A stretch of DNA of 64,000 nucleotides from Azonexus sp. (GTDB taxonomy: Bacteria > Pseudomonadota > Gammaproteobacteria > Burkholderiales > Rhodocyclaceae): contig NZ_JAVBXX010000006.1 in the NCBI RefSeq assembly GCF_030824335.1, positions 297,873 through 361,872 of the forward strand, written 5' to 3'. The position numbers were made by a program, and so were the translations under genes. Positions 26,642-36,120 of this stretch are shown here, one piece after another; position 1 is the stretch's first letter, and each line of letters starts with the position of its first letter. The notes beneath the pieces were generated by a model. That model did not search any database and was not told the origin of the DNA. It saw nothing but the letters and a program-made list of their open reading frames with translations.

Positions 26642-29595
26642 CCGGTTTCCGCTCCACGGTTGCGTAACTGGTTGTCCTTGGCCAGGCGAAATGCGTCGCG
26701 TACTTCTTCGCGCAACTGATCGTCATCCCAGGGTTTTGTCAGGAACTTGTAGATGGCCCCACGGTTGATGGCGCCGGTTACCGAGTCGAGATCCGTGTAG
26801 CCGGTGAGCACGATGCGTATGGTATCCGGGTAGAGTTGGCGGACGCGCGAGAAGAATTCGGTACCTGACATTTCCGGCATGCGCTGGTCGGAAAGTATGA
26901 CCTGAACGGGTTGCTTGGCAAGATGTTCGAAGGCGTCCAGCGGTGAAGTTGCGGTCAGGATCTGGAAGCCTTCACGACGTAGCAGGCGGGACAGGGCGTT
27001 GAGAATGTTTGGCTCGTCATCGACGATGAGCAGTGTTTGAGTCCCGGCGCTTGGCAGGGCGCTCATCGGCAGGCTGGTCCGGCCAGCCAGCAGTTGTTCA
27101 AAATCGCTGGCCGGCAAGGCTCGGCTGAACAGGAAGCCCTGCATCGCATCGCAGCGACGACCGCGCAGAAAGTTGGCTTGTGCTTCGGTCTCAACCCCTT
27201 CGGCCAGCACCGACAGATTCAGGCTGCGCGCCATCAGGATGGCCGAAGTGGCGATGGCTGCATTGACCGGGTTCTCGATGATGTCGTGCACGAAGCTCTG
27301 GTCAATCTTGATTTTGTCGAACGGGAAGCGCGACACATAGGAGAGTGAAGAGTACCCCGTGCCAAAGTCATCGAGCGATAGCTTGATGCCAAGCTTTTTC
27401 AGGCTGCGGCACATGGTGATCGCTTGCTCTGCATCGTCGATGAAGGCGCCTTCGGTAATTTCCAGTTCCAGTGCGTTGGCCGGCAGGCCACTGTTGGCCA
27501 GTGCGCTGGCGACCATCTGTTCCAGGTTGGCTTGACGAAATTGCCTGGCGGAAAGGTTGACCGCAAGACGCAAGGGCGAGGCAATGCCCAGGTCGTGCCA
27601 GCGTCGGGCCTGTTGGCATGCGGTATTGAGTACCCATTCGCCAATCGGAATGATCAGGCCGTTTTCTTCCGCCAGCGGGATGAATTCAGCCGGTGAAATA
27701 TTGCCGAACTGCGGGTGGTTCCAGCGTAACAGCGCTTCCATGCCGATGATTTTGCCGCTGTCGAGGCTGACTTGCGGCTGGTAGTAGACCGCCAGTTCGT
27801 CGCGTTGCAAGACTTCGCGCAGGGCAGATTCCAGGCCGAGTCGACGGGCGGCGTTGGCATCCATTTCTGGCGAATAGAACCGGAAGGTATTGCGTCCGGC
27901 TTGTTTGGCACGGGCCAAGGCAATATCCGCAGATTTCAGCAATTCATCGGCCGTTTGTCCATCGCGTGGCGACAGGCTGATACCGATGCTGGCCGTCAGG
28001 GCCAGCGATTGTTCGTTGAGCGTGAATGGTACGGCGATTGATTCGAGTATGCGCTGGGCGAGCGAGATGGCGTCCTGTTCTTGTCCCAGGTTGGCCATTA
28101 CGAAACCGAACTCGGTGCCTGATTGCCGTCCTACCGTATCGCCATCGCGTACCTGCAATTTCAGGCGGCGGGCCACTTCCTGCAGCAGTGCATCGCCCGT
28201 CGGAGGACCGAAACTTTCGTTGACCATGCGGAAACGATCAAGGTCAAGCAGGATGAGCGCGGTCTGACGCTCGAAGCGGTGGGCGGTAATCAGTGCCTGT
28301 GCCAACCGGTCAGCGAGTAAATTGCGGTTTGGCATGTCGGTCAGCGGATCGAAACTGGAGAGGTACTGGATGCGTTCCGCCGCCTCATGGCGTTCTGACA
28401 GATCACTGAACAGTCCGACGTAGTGCGTCAGGCGGCCGGCTTTGTCGTGCACGGCCGAAATGGTCAGCCATTCGGTGACCAGTTCGCCATTTTTGCGCCG
28501 GTTGGTAATTTCGCCCTGCCAGTTGTTCTGGCGGATCAGGGTGTCCCAGAGCGTGTGGTAAAACGCATCGCCATGTATTCCCGATTTCAGGAAGGCTGGC
28601 GTTTGGCCAATGGCTTCTTCGGAAGAATAGCCGGTGACCCGCAAGAACGCATCATTGACCAGCAGGATGCGGGCTTCCGGATCGGTAATGCAGATGCCGT
28701 CGTTGATGCCGGTAAAGACAACCGCAGCGAGTTGCTGTTCGATTTCGACCTGTTTGCGTCGGCTGATATCAGCCAGTGTACCGGCGGTCGTTACCGCTTG
28801 TCCGTGGCTATCCAGCGATAGCGCCTGGCCTCGTCCTTCCAGCCAGAGCCAGTGTCCATCGGCATGGTGCATGCGGAATTCGGCTACAGCAATATCGGCG
28901 CCGGGGGGCGGTGGCGATTGCAGGATCTGTTCGATTTTGGGGCGTTCTTCTGGATGGATCAGCTTGAGTGTGCTGGCCAGGTCAGGCGGTGCGCTGGAGA
29001 GACCCAGCATCAGGCAGAGATCCTGGTTCCATTCCATGCGGTCTTTCGCGTGGTGGTATTCCCAGATGCCGAGGCCGGATGCTGAAAGCGTCATTTGCAG
29101 GCGGGCAGCAAGTTGGGTGTTTTCGGCCAGGCGGCGCTCGACTTCCTGTTCCAGGTTGGCATTCTGCCGGGCCAGGCGGTCACGGGTTAGTTTCAGGGCG
29201 AGGTGCGTCTGAACACGCGCCCGGAAAATGTCAGCCTGCAGGGGCTTGGTGATGTAATCGACCGCACCTTCGAGCAGTCCGGTGCGTTCGTCGCTCATTG
29301 AATTGAGTGCCGTAACGAACATGACCGGGATGTTGCTGGTACGGGGATTGGCCCGTAATTTGGCGAGTACGGTGTGACCATCCATGTCCGGCATCATGAC
29401 ATCGAGCAGGATGAGGTCGGGTTGTGGTGCCAACTCAGCGTAACGCAACGCTTCGGGGCCATTTTCGGCCAGCCGGACATCGACATCGAGTGCTTCCAGC
29501 ATCGCCGAAGCAACTCCTAGATTGATTGGTTGGTCATCAACCGCAAGGACGACAGGGCGCTGCGGTGTGTCGTTTGAATAATCCAGGTTCGCCAT
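26638..29595 (-). CDS. REC-PAS-PAS-GGDEF(degenerate)-EAL-REC protein
   Basis: 985 aa from the ATG at 29595, which has AAGGCGG 7 bases upstream; a TTG at 29658 would add 21 residues. Domains: REC1 with Asp65 ([13 protein letters not shown]), two PAS domains (~169-279 and ~289-404), GGDEF-type domain (~409-569), EAL domain (~584-829) and REC2 with Asp903 ([10 protein letters not shown]) and KPWDD. The cyclase motif reads SGTEF at 492-496 in place of GGDEF, so cyclase activity is unlikely; a GTP-sensing or structural role is possible. The EAL core looks active: EAL at 620-622, DDFGTG at 742-747, AEGVE and QGFLF are kept. It is the first gene of the five-gene operon and the likely phosphodiesterase output. 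Confidence 0.92.
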   Translation of the reverse strand: MANLDYSNDTPQRPVVLAVDDQPINLGVASAMLEALDVDVRLAENGPEALRYAELAPQPDLILLDVMMPDMDGHTVLAKLRANPRTSNIPVMFVTALNSMSDERTGLLEGAVDYITKPLQADIFRARVQTHLALKLTRDRLARQNANLEQEVERRLAENTQLAARLQMTLSASGLGIWEYHHAKDRMEWNQDLCLMLGLSSAPPDLASTLKLIHPEERPKIEQILQSPPPPGADIAVAEFRMHHADGHWLWLEGRGQALSLDSHGQAVTTAGTLADISRRKQVEIEQQLAAVVFTGINDGICITDPEARILLVNDAFLRVTGYSSEEAIGQTPAFLKSGIHGDAFYHTLWDTLIRQNNWQGEITNRRKNGELVTEWLTISAVHDKAGRLTHYVGLFSDLSERHEAAERIQYLSSFDPLTDMPNRNLLADRLAQALITAHRFERQTALILLDLDRFRMVNESFGPPTGDALLQEVARRLKLQVRDGDTVGRQSGTEFGFVMANLGQEQDAISLAQRILESIAVPFTLNEQSLALTASIGISLSPRDGQTADELLKSADIALARAKQAGRNTFRFYSPEMDANAARRLGLESALREVLQRDELAVYYQPQVSLDSGKIIGMEALLRWNHPQFGNISPAEFIPLAEENGLIIPIGEWVLNTACQQARRWHDLGIASPLRLAVNLSARQFRQANLEQMVASALANSGLPANALELEITEGAFIDDAEQAITMCRSLKKLGIKLSLDDFGTGYSSLSYVSRFPFDKIKIDQSFVHDIIENPVNAAIATSAILMARSLNLSVLAEGVETEAQANFLRGRRCDAMQGFLFSRALPASDFEQLLAGRTSLPMSALPSAGTQTLLIVDDEPNILNALSRLLRREGFQILTATSPLDAFEHLAKQPVQVILSDQRMPEMSGTEFFSRVRQLYPDTIRIVLTGYTDLDSVTGAINRGAIYKFLTKPWDDDQLREEVRDAFRLAKDNQLRNRGAETG

Positions 29596-29758
29596 ATTTT
29601 GGCCGCCTTGCAAATTTGTCAGATTTCGAATCTTGGCACCGTGTTCAAGGTGAGGCAAGCGCTAACGGTTAAAATGTCTGGAATTTCTGTGTCCGGACAT
29701 GCCCGGTGATTACCTGGCTTAACGATACGCTTGTTCCATTCTTTGCGGGGAGCGGCCC

Positions 29759-31414
29759 ATGCTGCAAAAATCATCTTCTTTTTCCGGGGTGTCAGGCCCT
29801 GTCGTTGTCATCGTCATGGATGGCTACGGTTTGCCGAAATCGGATGTCGGCAGCGCCATTGCCGCCGCACAGAAGCCCACGCTTGACCGGCTGTTTGCCT
29901 CCTGTTCGAACATTCGCCTGCGCGCCCACGGTACAGCGGTTGGCATGCCCTCGGATGACGACATGGGCAATTCGGAGGTTGGCCACAATGCCATTGGCGC
30001 CGGTCAGGTTTACAGCCAGGGCGCTGCACTGGTCGCCGATGCCATTGCCTCCGGCGCTATCTGGCAAGGCGAGGCCTGGCAGCAGATTGTTGCCGGGGCG
30101 AAGACCGGAGAGAAAGGCAAGGCCGGCGTGCTGCATTTCCTGGGGCTGTTTTCGGATGGCAATGTGCACAGCCATATCGACCACCTGAAAGCGATGGTCG
30201 TACGTGCCAAGGACGAGGGAATCACGACCGTGCGCATCCATGTGTTGCTCGACGGGCGCGATGTGCCGGAAACCAGCGCGCTGGATTATGTCGTGCCGTT
30301 CGAGGCCTTCCTCGCCGAGATCAGCGACGCCGCGTTTGACGCCCGCATCGCTTCCGGCGGCGGCCGCCAGTACATCACGATGGATCGCTACGATGCCAAC
30401 TGGGCGATGGTGGAAAAAGGCTGGAAAACCCATGTGCTGGGCGAAGGGGCGCAGTTTTCGAATGCCACTGCTGCGGTCAACGGCCTGCGCGAGCAAAATC
30501 CAGGCACCATCGATCAGGATTTGCCGGAGTTCGTCATTGCCGAAAATGGAAAACCGGTTGGCACCATCGAGGATGGCGATTCGGTCGTCTTCTTCAATTT
30601 CCGTGGTGATCGTGCCATCGAAATCACTCGTGCCTTCGTCGAAGCCGAGTTCGACAAGTTCGAGCGCGTGCGTTATCCGCAAGTGACCTATGCCGGCATG
30701 CTGCAATACGACGGCGACCTGCAGTTGCCGAAACGCTTTCTGGTCGCGCCGCCGGCGATCAAGGACACGTCCGGCGAATGGTTCAGCAAGATGGGGATTG
30801 CCCAGTTTGCCTGCTCGGAAACGCAGAAGTTCGGCCACGTCACGTATTTCTGGAACGGCAACCGCTCCGGCAAGTTCGACGGTGAAACCTGGCAGGAAGT
30901 GCCGAGCGACGTCGTGCCTTTCGAGCAGCGGCCGTGGATGAAGGCCGCCGAGATTGCCGATGCGATGATTGCGGCGATCCAGTCCGGCCAGTACAAACTG
31001 CTGCGCTGCAATTTCGCCAATGGCGACATGGTTGGCCATACCGGTAATTTCGAGGCCGCACGCATTGCCGTCGAAGCCGTCGATCTGTCGCTCGGGCGCG
31101 TGCTCAAGGCCATCGAGGCGGCCGGCGGTGTGGCGCTGATCTCGGCCGACCACGGCAATGCCGATGAAATGTTCGAGCTGGACAAGAAAACGAAGCAACC
31201 GGCCCAGAACAAGGATGGTTCGTTCAAGGCCAAGACGGCGCACACGCTGAACCCGGTGCCCTTGATCCTGTTTGATAGCGCGACTGGCGGTCGGTTGGCC
31301 TTGAAACAGACGGAAACGGCCGGTTTGTCGAACATCGCGGCAACCGTGGCCAACTTGCTGGGCTATGAAAAACACGCCGCTTGGGACGACAGCGTGCTGG
31401 ATTTGCGCGCTTAA
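29759..31414 (+). CDS. gpmI: 2,3-bisphosphoglycerate-independent phosphoglycerate mutase
   Basis: 551 aa; GGGGAGC precedes the ATG. It interconverts 3- and 2-phosphoglycerate in glycolysis/gluconeogenesis using two Mn2+ ions. The first metal site is in VVIVMDGYG. The phosphoserine nucleophile is Ser72 in MGNSEVGHNAIG, and the second metal set includes ADHGNADEM near residue 463. It is longer than the ~510-aa E. coli type, and the run GHNAIGAGQVYSQGAALV resembles the long (plant-like) subgroup. It stands alone on the plus strand between two signalling operons and overlaps the convergent kinase gene by 4 bases at its 3' end. Confidence 0.96.
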   Translation: MLQKSSSFSGVSGPVVVIVMDGYGLPKSDVGSAIAAAQKPTLDRLFASCSNIRLRAHGTAVGMPSDDDMGNSEVGHNAIGAGQVYSQGAALVADAIASGAIWQGEAWQQIVAGAKTGEKGKAGVLHFLGLFSDGNVHSHIDHLKAMVVRAKDEGITTVRIHVLLDGRDVPETSALDYVVPFEAFLAEISDAAFDARIASGGGRQYITMDRYDANWAMVEKGWKTHVLGEGAQFSNATAAVNGLREQNPGTIDQDLPEFVIAENGKPVGTIEDGDSVVFFNFRGDRAIEITRAFVEAEFDKFERVRYPQVTYAGMLQYDGDLQLPKRFLVAPPAIKDTSGEWFSKMGIAQFACSETQKFGHVTYFWNGNRSGKFDGETWQEVPSDVVPFEQRPWMKAAEIADAMIAAIQSGQYKLLRCNFANGDMVGHTGNFEAARIAVEAVDLSLGRVLKAIEAAGGVALISADHGNADEMFELDKKTKQPAQNKDGSFKAKTAHTLNPVPLILFDSATGGRLALKQTETAGLSNIAATVANLLGYEKHAAWDDSVLDLRA

Positions 31415-33054
31415 GCGGGCTCGGCCGGGGGGGCGTCGACCGCGGCCAGCGCCGGGACGTTGAACCAGAAGCGACTGCCGGTGCCGGGGATGCTGCGGAA
31501 GTCCAGACGACCGCCGTGCAACTCGATTGATTTTTGCACGATCGACAGCCCCAGCCCGGTGCCGGCGATCTGGCCGACATTACTGGCGCGGAAGAAAGAC
31601 TGGAAAAGTTTTGCCTGGTCTTTGTCCGGGATGCCGATGCCGTGGTCCTCGATCTCGACCAGTAGCGCGTCGGCTTGCAGCGCGATGGTGAATTCGACAC
31701 TGCTGTTGTCAGGGGAATACTTCAAGGCATTGGTTAGCAGGTTTACTGTGGCCTGGCGGAGCAGGCGCTCGTCGACCATGCGCCAATCCTGCGTTCCCTG
31801 AATTTCGAGGCGGATACGTTCGCCGCCGAGATTGCCCAGGTGGAGTTCATCAACAAGCGCATGGGCCCACTTCGTGACACTCAGCGCTGCAGGATTCATG
31901 CCGCCCGGGTTCTCGTCGGTGCGGCCGAGGGTCAGTGCCTGATCGAGCATGTTCGCCATGCGCCGGATGCCTGAATCGATATCGTCGATGATGCGGCAGT
32001 ATTCAGTCGGATCGAGGTGCTCGCGGTAGTCACGCAGCAGGTCTACCGAGGATTTGATGATGGTGAGCGGTGTGCGGAACTCGTGCGAGGTCATCGAAAC
32101 GAAACGACTCTTCAACATGGCGAGTTCCTGTGCGCGTTCCAGCGCTTCCAGAACCTCCTGCTCAGCCTGTTTGCGCGCGGTAATGTCGCGAATGAAAGCG
32201 GAGAACACGGTTTGTCCATCGCGTTGATGGTTCCAGATCGACAACTCAACCGGGAAACCGCCGCGATGCCGCCGCAAGGCAAAAATCTCCACCGTGCGAT
32301 TGAGAATTTGCGAGGGTTTGCCATTCTGGAAATTCCTCAGTCCCTGGGCATGCCGTTGGCGATAGCCTTCCGGAATGATCATGTCGCCGAGATTGCCACC
32401 CATGGCTTCTTCGGTGCTCCAGCCAAACATTTGTTCGGCTGCCTGATTCCAGCTAAGGACCGCGCCATTGGCGTCAATGGTGACTACTGCATCATGTGCG
32501 GTCTCGATCAGCCGACGATGACTGCGCTCACTTTCTTCCAGCGCTCGACGGGTATCTTCCAGTTGCCCGATGGCCTCGAGCAATTCCTGGTTGGCCGCGG
32601 CGAGCGAGGCCGTGCGGGCGACAACGATGGATTCCAGACTTTCGTTGGTTTGTTGCAGCCGGCTTTCGCTATCTTTCAACTGCTTGATCGTGTCGTGCAG
32701 TGCCGTGATGTCGTGCAGGGCGGTAATGATCCGGCGCCTTCCGTCGGCCAGTTCCAGGGTGCGGAAGTTCGAGCGTACGGTGAGGTATGTGCCATCGCTG
32801 GCCATCACCTGCCATTCGTTCGGTGCGCCGCCGTCGTTGGCCAGTGCCATGGCCAGGATGTCGCTTTCCAGCGCTTTTTGCTCGGGCAGAAGGATCAGGC
32901 CGAAGGTCTTGCCGAGCAGAAATTCCCGGGTGTAACCGAACATCTCGCAGTAGGCGGGATTGACGTCGATGTAGCGACCGCAATCGTCGGCAATTGCAAT
33001 ACCCACCGGGCTGACCTCGAGAATTGCCGAAAAAAGTTCATCGACTGTGGTCAT
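31411..33054 (-). CDS. Double-PAS sensor histidine kinase
   Basis: 547 aa, soluble. PAS domain 1 is at residues ~1-120 (SPVGIAIADDCGRYIDVN), then a coiled coil. PAS domain 2 is at ~178-295 (DAVVTIDANGAVLSWN, ending in RDITARK). The kinase core is of the EnvZ/PhoR-like HisKA class: His324 (SMTSHEFRTPLTI), N box (NLLTNALKYSPDNS), G1 (DHGIGIPD) and G2 ([10 protein letters not shown]). Its ATG overlaps the stop of the upstream REC-EAL gene, so the pair is probably a cognate kinase and c-di-GMP phosphodiesterase regulator. The convergent gpmI stop overlaps its stop. Confidence 0.92.
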   Translation of the reverse strand: MTTVDELFSAILEVSPVGIAIADDCGRYIDVNPAYCEMFGYTREFLLGKTFGLILLPEQKALESDILAMALANDGGAPNEWQVMASDGTYLTVRSNFRTLELADGRRRIITALHDITALHDTIKQLKDSESRLQQTNESLESIVVARTASLAAANQELLEAIGQLEDTRRALEESERSHRRLIETAHDAVVTIDANGAVLSWNQAAEQMFGWSTEEAMGGNLGDMIIPEGYRQRHAQGLRNFQNGKPSQILNRTVEIFALRRHRGGFPVELSIWNHQRDGQTVFSAFIRDITARKQAEQEVLEALERAQELAMLKSRFVSMTSHEFRTPLTIIKSSVDLLRDYREHLDPTEYCRIIDDIDSGIRRMANMLDQALTLGRTDENPGGMNPAALSVTKWAHALVDELHLGNLGGERIRLEIQGTQDWRMVDERLLRQATVNLLTNALKYSPDNSSVEFTIALQADALLVEIEDHGIGIPDKDQAKLFQSFFRASNVGQIAGTGLGLSIVQKSIELHGGRLDFRSIPGTGSRFWFNVPALAAVDAPPAEPA

Positions 33055-34775
33055 CGGGCGATCTCTTTGAAGAGAAAGCGTGCAGCCTCGTGTGCCGGGA
33101 GTGGTTTGCTGAACAGGAAGCCCTGGTATTCGGCACAGTCCAGTGCGTTCAGGAAATCCAGTTGTTCCGGTAATTCAACCCCCTCGGCGATGACCGACAT
33201 GCCGAAGCTGTTGGCCAGCGCGACAACCGCCCGTACGATGGCGGCATCGCCGGGGTCGGTCAGCAGGTTGCGGACGAAGGCCTGGTCGATCTTCAGGACA
33301 TCCAGCGGGAAGCGCTTGATGTAGGCTAGCGAGGAATAGCCGGTGCCAAAGTCATCAAGTGCCAGCTTGACGCCAAGTTGTTTGAGCTTGTGCAAAATAT
33401 CGATAGTGCCTTCACCGTTCTGCATCGCGGTGCCTTCGGTGATTTCGAGTTCGAGGCAGGCGGGCGGGATCTTGTACTGGGCCAGTGCTGCGGCGACGCA
33501 ATCGGTCAGGCCGGGTTGCAAAAATTGCCGGGCCGACAGGTTGACCGCAACACGCACCGGGGCGTAGCCATGTTCCCGCCATTCGGCGAGTTGCCGGCAG
33601 GCCTCATCAATGGCCCAGGCGCCCAGTTGCAGAATGTGCCCGCCGGATTCGGCGATCGGGATGAACCTGGCGGGGGAAACGAACCCGCGCGTGCTGTGCT
33701 GCCAGCGCATGAGGGCTTCGAAACCGACAACTTGTCCGCTGTGCAAGGCAATCTGCGGCTGATAGAAAAGCGAGATTTCGCCACGCTCCAGTGCCCGGAA
33801 AAGATCGTTGTGCAGGGCCAGTCGTTCGCTGGCCTCCACGTTCATTGCCTGTTCGTAGAAACGGGTCTGACCGCCGCCAGCGGATTTGGCGGCGCGCAAT
33901 GCTGTACCTGCCGAGGTCAGCAGCGCTTCGGCGTCGTCCCCATCGCCGGGATAGAGGGATATGCCCAGGCTGGCGCCGACAAATTGTTCTCCGGCGGGGG
34001 TCATGTAAGGTTGAGAAAAAAGTTCTGACAGAATCAATGCCCGTTCGGCAACATATTCCGGATCGGCCAGTTCGCTGATCAGCAGGGCAAAAACGTCGCT
34101 TTCCGGACGGGCCAGCGAGTCGTGGACGCCGACGATGAAGGTCTGTTCGAGGTGATGGCGAAGTCGCTGGGCGGCCTGGCTTAACAGCTCATCTCCACGG
34201 GCGCGACCGAGGCTGTCGTTGATCCGGGAAAAGCCATCCAGCCCGATGAGAATGACGGCAAGACGCAGGTTCTGGCTACGTGCCGAGGCCATGGCTACCT
34301 GCAGGCGTTCCTTGAGCAGGTTCTGGTTGGGTAAGCCAGTCAGTTTGTCGTAATGAAGCAGGCGCTGCGCTTGAGCGGCCAGGCGCGCGGTGGTTTGGCG
34401 ATGGCGTTCGGCCTTGTCGAGTTGGGTGCGCACTGCATTGAGCAAATCCTGGTGCTCGAAAGGTTTCGGGATGTAGTCGTCTGCCCCCAAGGCCATGCCC
34501 TGGCGGAAATCCTGCCGCTCGGTTCGGGCGGTCAGCAGGATGACCGGGGTATGCATGGTCAAGGTTTCGTTACGTAACGCAGCCAGCAATTCAAAACCGT
34601 CCAGCTCCGGCATCATGATGTCGGAAATGATCAGATCGGGTTGATGTTCCAGGGCTGCAATGCGTCCGGCCAAGCCGTTTGCTGCCGTGAACACTTCATA
34701 GCCTTCGACCCGCAGCATGATCTGCAGGTTGTTGCGAATGGCTGTTTCATCTTCTACCACCAGAATTTTTTTCAT
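33051..34775 (-). CDS. REC-GGDEF(degenerate)-EAL response regulator
   Basis: 574 aa. Receiver with Asp52 (LIISDIMMPELDG), Thr in ILLTART and Lys in PKPFEH. The GGDEF-like domain (~140-305) has lost its motif: ESDVF stands at 225-229 where GGDEF should be, and the metal-binding region (ILIGLDGFSRIND) is also altered, so no cyclase activity is expected. The EAL domain (~315-565) keeps EAL at 353-355, DDFGTG at 474-479, AEGVE with Glu531 and QGFLF with Gln551. It should be a phosphorylation-controlled c-di-GMP phosphodiesterase. It is first in a two-gene operon with the PAS kinase. A TTGCGGTCGACCG element lies just upstream of its ribosome site. Confidence 0.92.
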   Translation of the reverse strand: MKKILVVEDETAIRNNLQIMLRVEGYEVFTAANGLAGRIAALEHQPDLIISDIMMPELDGFELLAALRNETLTMHTPVILLTARTERQDFRQGMALGADDYIPKPFEHQDLLNAVRTQLDKAERHRQTTARLAAQAQRLLHYDKLTGLPNQNLLKERLQVAMASARSQNLRLAVILIGLDGFSRINDSLGRARGDELLSQAAQRLRHHLEQTFIVGVHDSLARPESDVFALLISELADPEYVAERALILSELFSQPYMTPAGEQFVGASLGISLYPGDGDDAEALLTSAGTALRAAKSAGGGQTRFYEQAMNVEASERLALHNDLFRALERGEISLFYQPQIALHSGQVVGFEALMRWQHSTRGFVSPARFIPIAESGGHILQLGAWAIDEACRQLAEWREHGYAPVRVAVNLSARQFLQPGLTDCVAAALAQYKIPPACLELEITEGTAMQNGEGTIDILHKLKQLGVKLALDDFGTGYSSLAYIKRFPLDVLKIDQAFVRNLLTDPGDAAIVRAVVALANSFGMSVIAEGVELPEQLDFLNALDCAEYQGFLFSKPLPAHEAARFLFKEIAR

Positions 34776-34781
34776 CTCTTC

Positions 34782-34794
34782 TTGCGGTCGACCG
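34782..34794. promoter_or_regulatory. GGTCGACC-type palindrome, copy 1
   Basis: TTGCGGTCGACCG, with the core CGGTCGACCG symmetric, 7-19 bases upstream of the REC-EAL start codon. It shares 12 bases with the longer palindrome at 49787-49802. Candidate operator or leader element; the binding protein is unknown. Confidence 0.3.
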
Positions 34795-34804
34795 GGCTAG
34801 GTCG

Positions 34805-34835
34805 ATAAATCCCATGCTATTGAAGTGGGATTTAT
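34805..34835. repeat. AT-rich inverted repeat between two minus-strand genes
   Basis: ATAAATCCCA at 34805-34814 and TGGGATTTAT at 34826-34835 are perfect reverse complements over an 11-base loop. It lies downstream of the AraC-family gene and may terminate its transcript, but the minus-strand side has no T run beyond the stem. Confidence 0.45.
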
Positions 34836-34894
34836 TTTATGCATATGTCGACCATCGAGGTAGCAAATTTTGCTTGCAACGGTATTTGCTTGGT

Positions 34895-35965
34895 CTATTG
34901 CTGGCTGGCTTCCCATTGGCGCCGGTAATGCGCTGGCGCCATGCCGGTCCACTCGATGCAGGCGCGGTAAAAAGCCGAGGTGTCGGCATAACCGAGATCG
35001 GCGGCGACCCGGGCAATCGGGTCCTGGCTCTTGCTCAGGCGGGCCAGTGCCAGATCGCGGCGCAGCGCATCCTTGATGGCGCGAAAGCTTGAGCCTTCTT
35101 CGTCCAGTCGGCGGTGCAGCGTGCGCGGTGACAGGTGCAGGCGGTCGGCAATGTCATCGAGGGTGAGTGTATCGGGCAGTGCGGCGCGTAGCAGGTCGCG
35201 CACGCGGATGACCATTTCCCGGTCGCGCCGGTACAGCGTGGTCAGCTTGCCGGGGGCGCCATCGAGGAAGCTGCTCAATGCTGCCTCATCTCGGCGTACT
35301 GGCAGGTCGAGCAGGTTGGCGTTGAAACTGGCGACTAGCGTGCCGGTGCCACCCGGTACGGTCGGCGCGAAACGTGAATCCTCGGTGAAAATCAGCGCGT
35401 AGTCGGTGGCGTGTGCCGGCCGGCGGTAGGGGAAAATCACGTTGTCCAGCGCGATGCCGCGCCCAGCCAGCCAGCAGGACAGCCCGTGCAGCAGGCGCAA
35501 CAGCCACTCGAAAGCGAAGATGCGCCCCGGATCGTCGGTATTGTCGGGCGCCCGGCGGTTTTCGGCGATGCGCAATTCGGCCCGGCCTTGCGTGCGGCGC
35601 ACGCTGATCACCATTTCCGGCAGCACCAGACGCAGGAAACGGCTGGCCCGTTGCAGGGCTTCGGCCAAGGTCGGCGCGCTGATGCAGGCCCGACAGAGGA
35701 ATTCAAAACTGCCGCAGCGCATCGGCTGGCCGAACAGCCCGAAGGCTTCGTCGTCGAGTTCGTGATTGATCCGGTTGTACAGTGCCGCGTAACGTTCGAT
35801 GGGAACGCGCTTGGCAGTGTCTGCAATATCAATGCCGGTGGCGCTGAGAAGGGGGCCGGGATCACCGCCGTGACGGGCGATGCCGGCCAGCATGCCGGTA
35901 ACAAACCCCATTGCAACAGTGGTTTGCGTTCTATTTGCTGAATGGTTTGTGGTGCGGTGCAGCAT
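34895..35965 (-). CDS. AraC-family transcriptional regulator (OruR/ArgR-like layout)
   Basis: 356 aa. The N-terminal ~210 residues match the AraC-type ligand-binding region found in OruR-like regulators (family PF12625: GFVTGMLAGIARHGGDPGPLL at the start, FAFEWLLRLLHGLSCWL later; the family call is from memory). The C-terminal ~100 residues hold two helix-turn-helix motifs (LTLDDIADRLHLSPRTLHRRL and IARVAADLGYADTSAFYRAC). A GAGGC ribosome site precedes the ATG. It is divergent from icmF with 155 bases between the starts, so it probably regulates icmF, perhaps in response to an acyl-CoA or organic acid. That role is inferred from position. Confidence 0.9.
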   Translation of the reverse strand: MLHRTTNHSANRTQTTVAMGFVTGMLAGIARHGGDPGPLLSATGIDIADTAKRVPIERYAALYNRINHELDDEAFGLFGQPMRCGSFEFLCRACISAPTLAEALQRASRFLRLVLPEMVISVRRTQGRAELRIAENRRAPDNTDDPGRIFAFEWLLRLLHGLSCWLAGRGIALDNVIFPYRRPAHATDYALIFTEDSRFAPTVPGGTGTLVASFNANLLDLPVRRDEAALSSFLDGAPGKLTTLYRRDREMVIRVRDLLRAALPDTLTLDDIADRLHLSPRTLHRRLDEEGSSFRAIKDALRRDLALARLSKSQDPIARVAADLGYADTSAFYRACIEWTGMAPAHYRRQWEASQQ

Positions 35966-35980
35966 TTTTGCCTCGCGGGG

Positions 35981-35991
35981 GCGGTTGACCG
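35981..35991. promoter_or_regulatory. GGTYRACC-type near-palindrome, copy 2
   Basis: GCGGTTGACCG in the AraC/icmF divergent intergenic region, 16 bases from the regulator start. It resembles the three other GCGGTYRACCGC-like elements in this window. Confidence 0.25.
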
Positions 35992-36120
35992 TAGTAGCTT
36001 AACATTCTGGCGGAATTTGCACGATTGTCGTCATGCAGGGCAATCGCGGCATCTCGCCCGGGGTTTACGATGGCAGGACTTATCCCGCTAACCGATACCG
36101 CTAACGACAAGGCAGACGTC

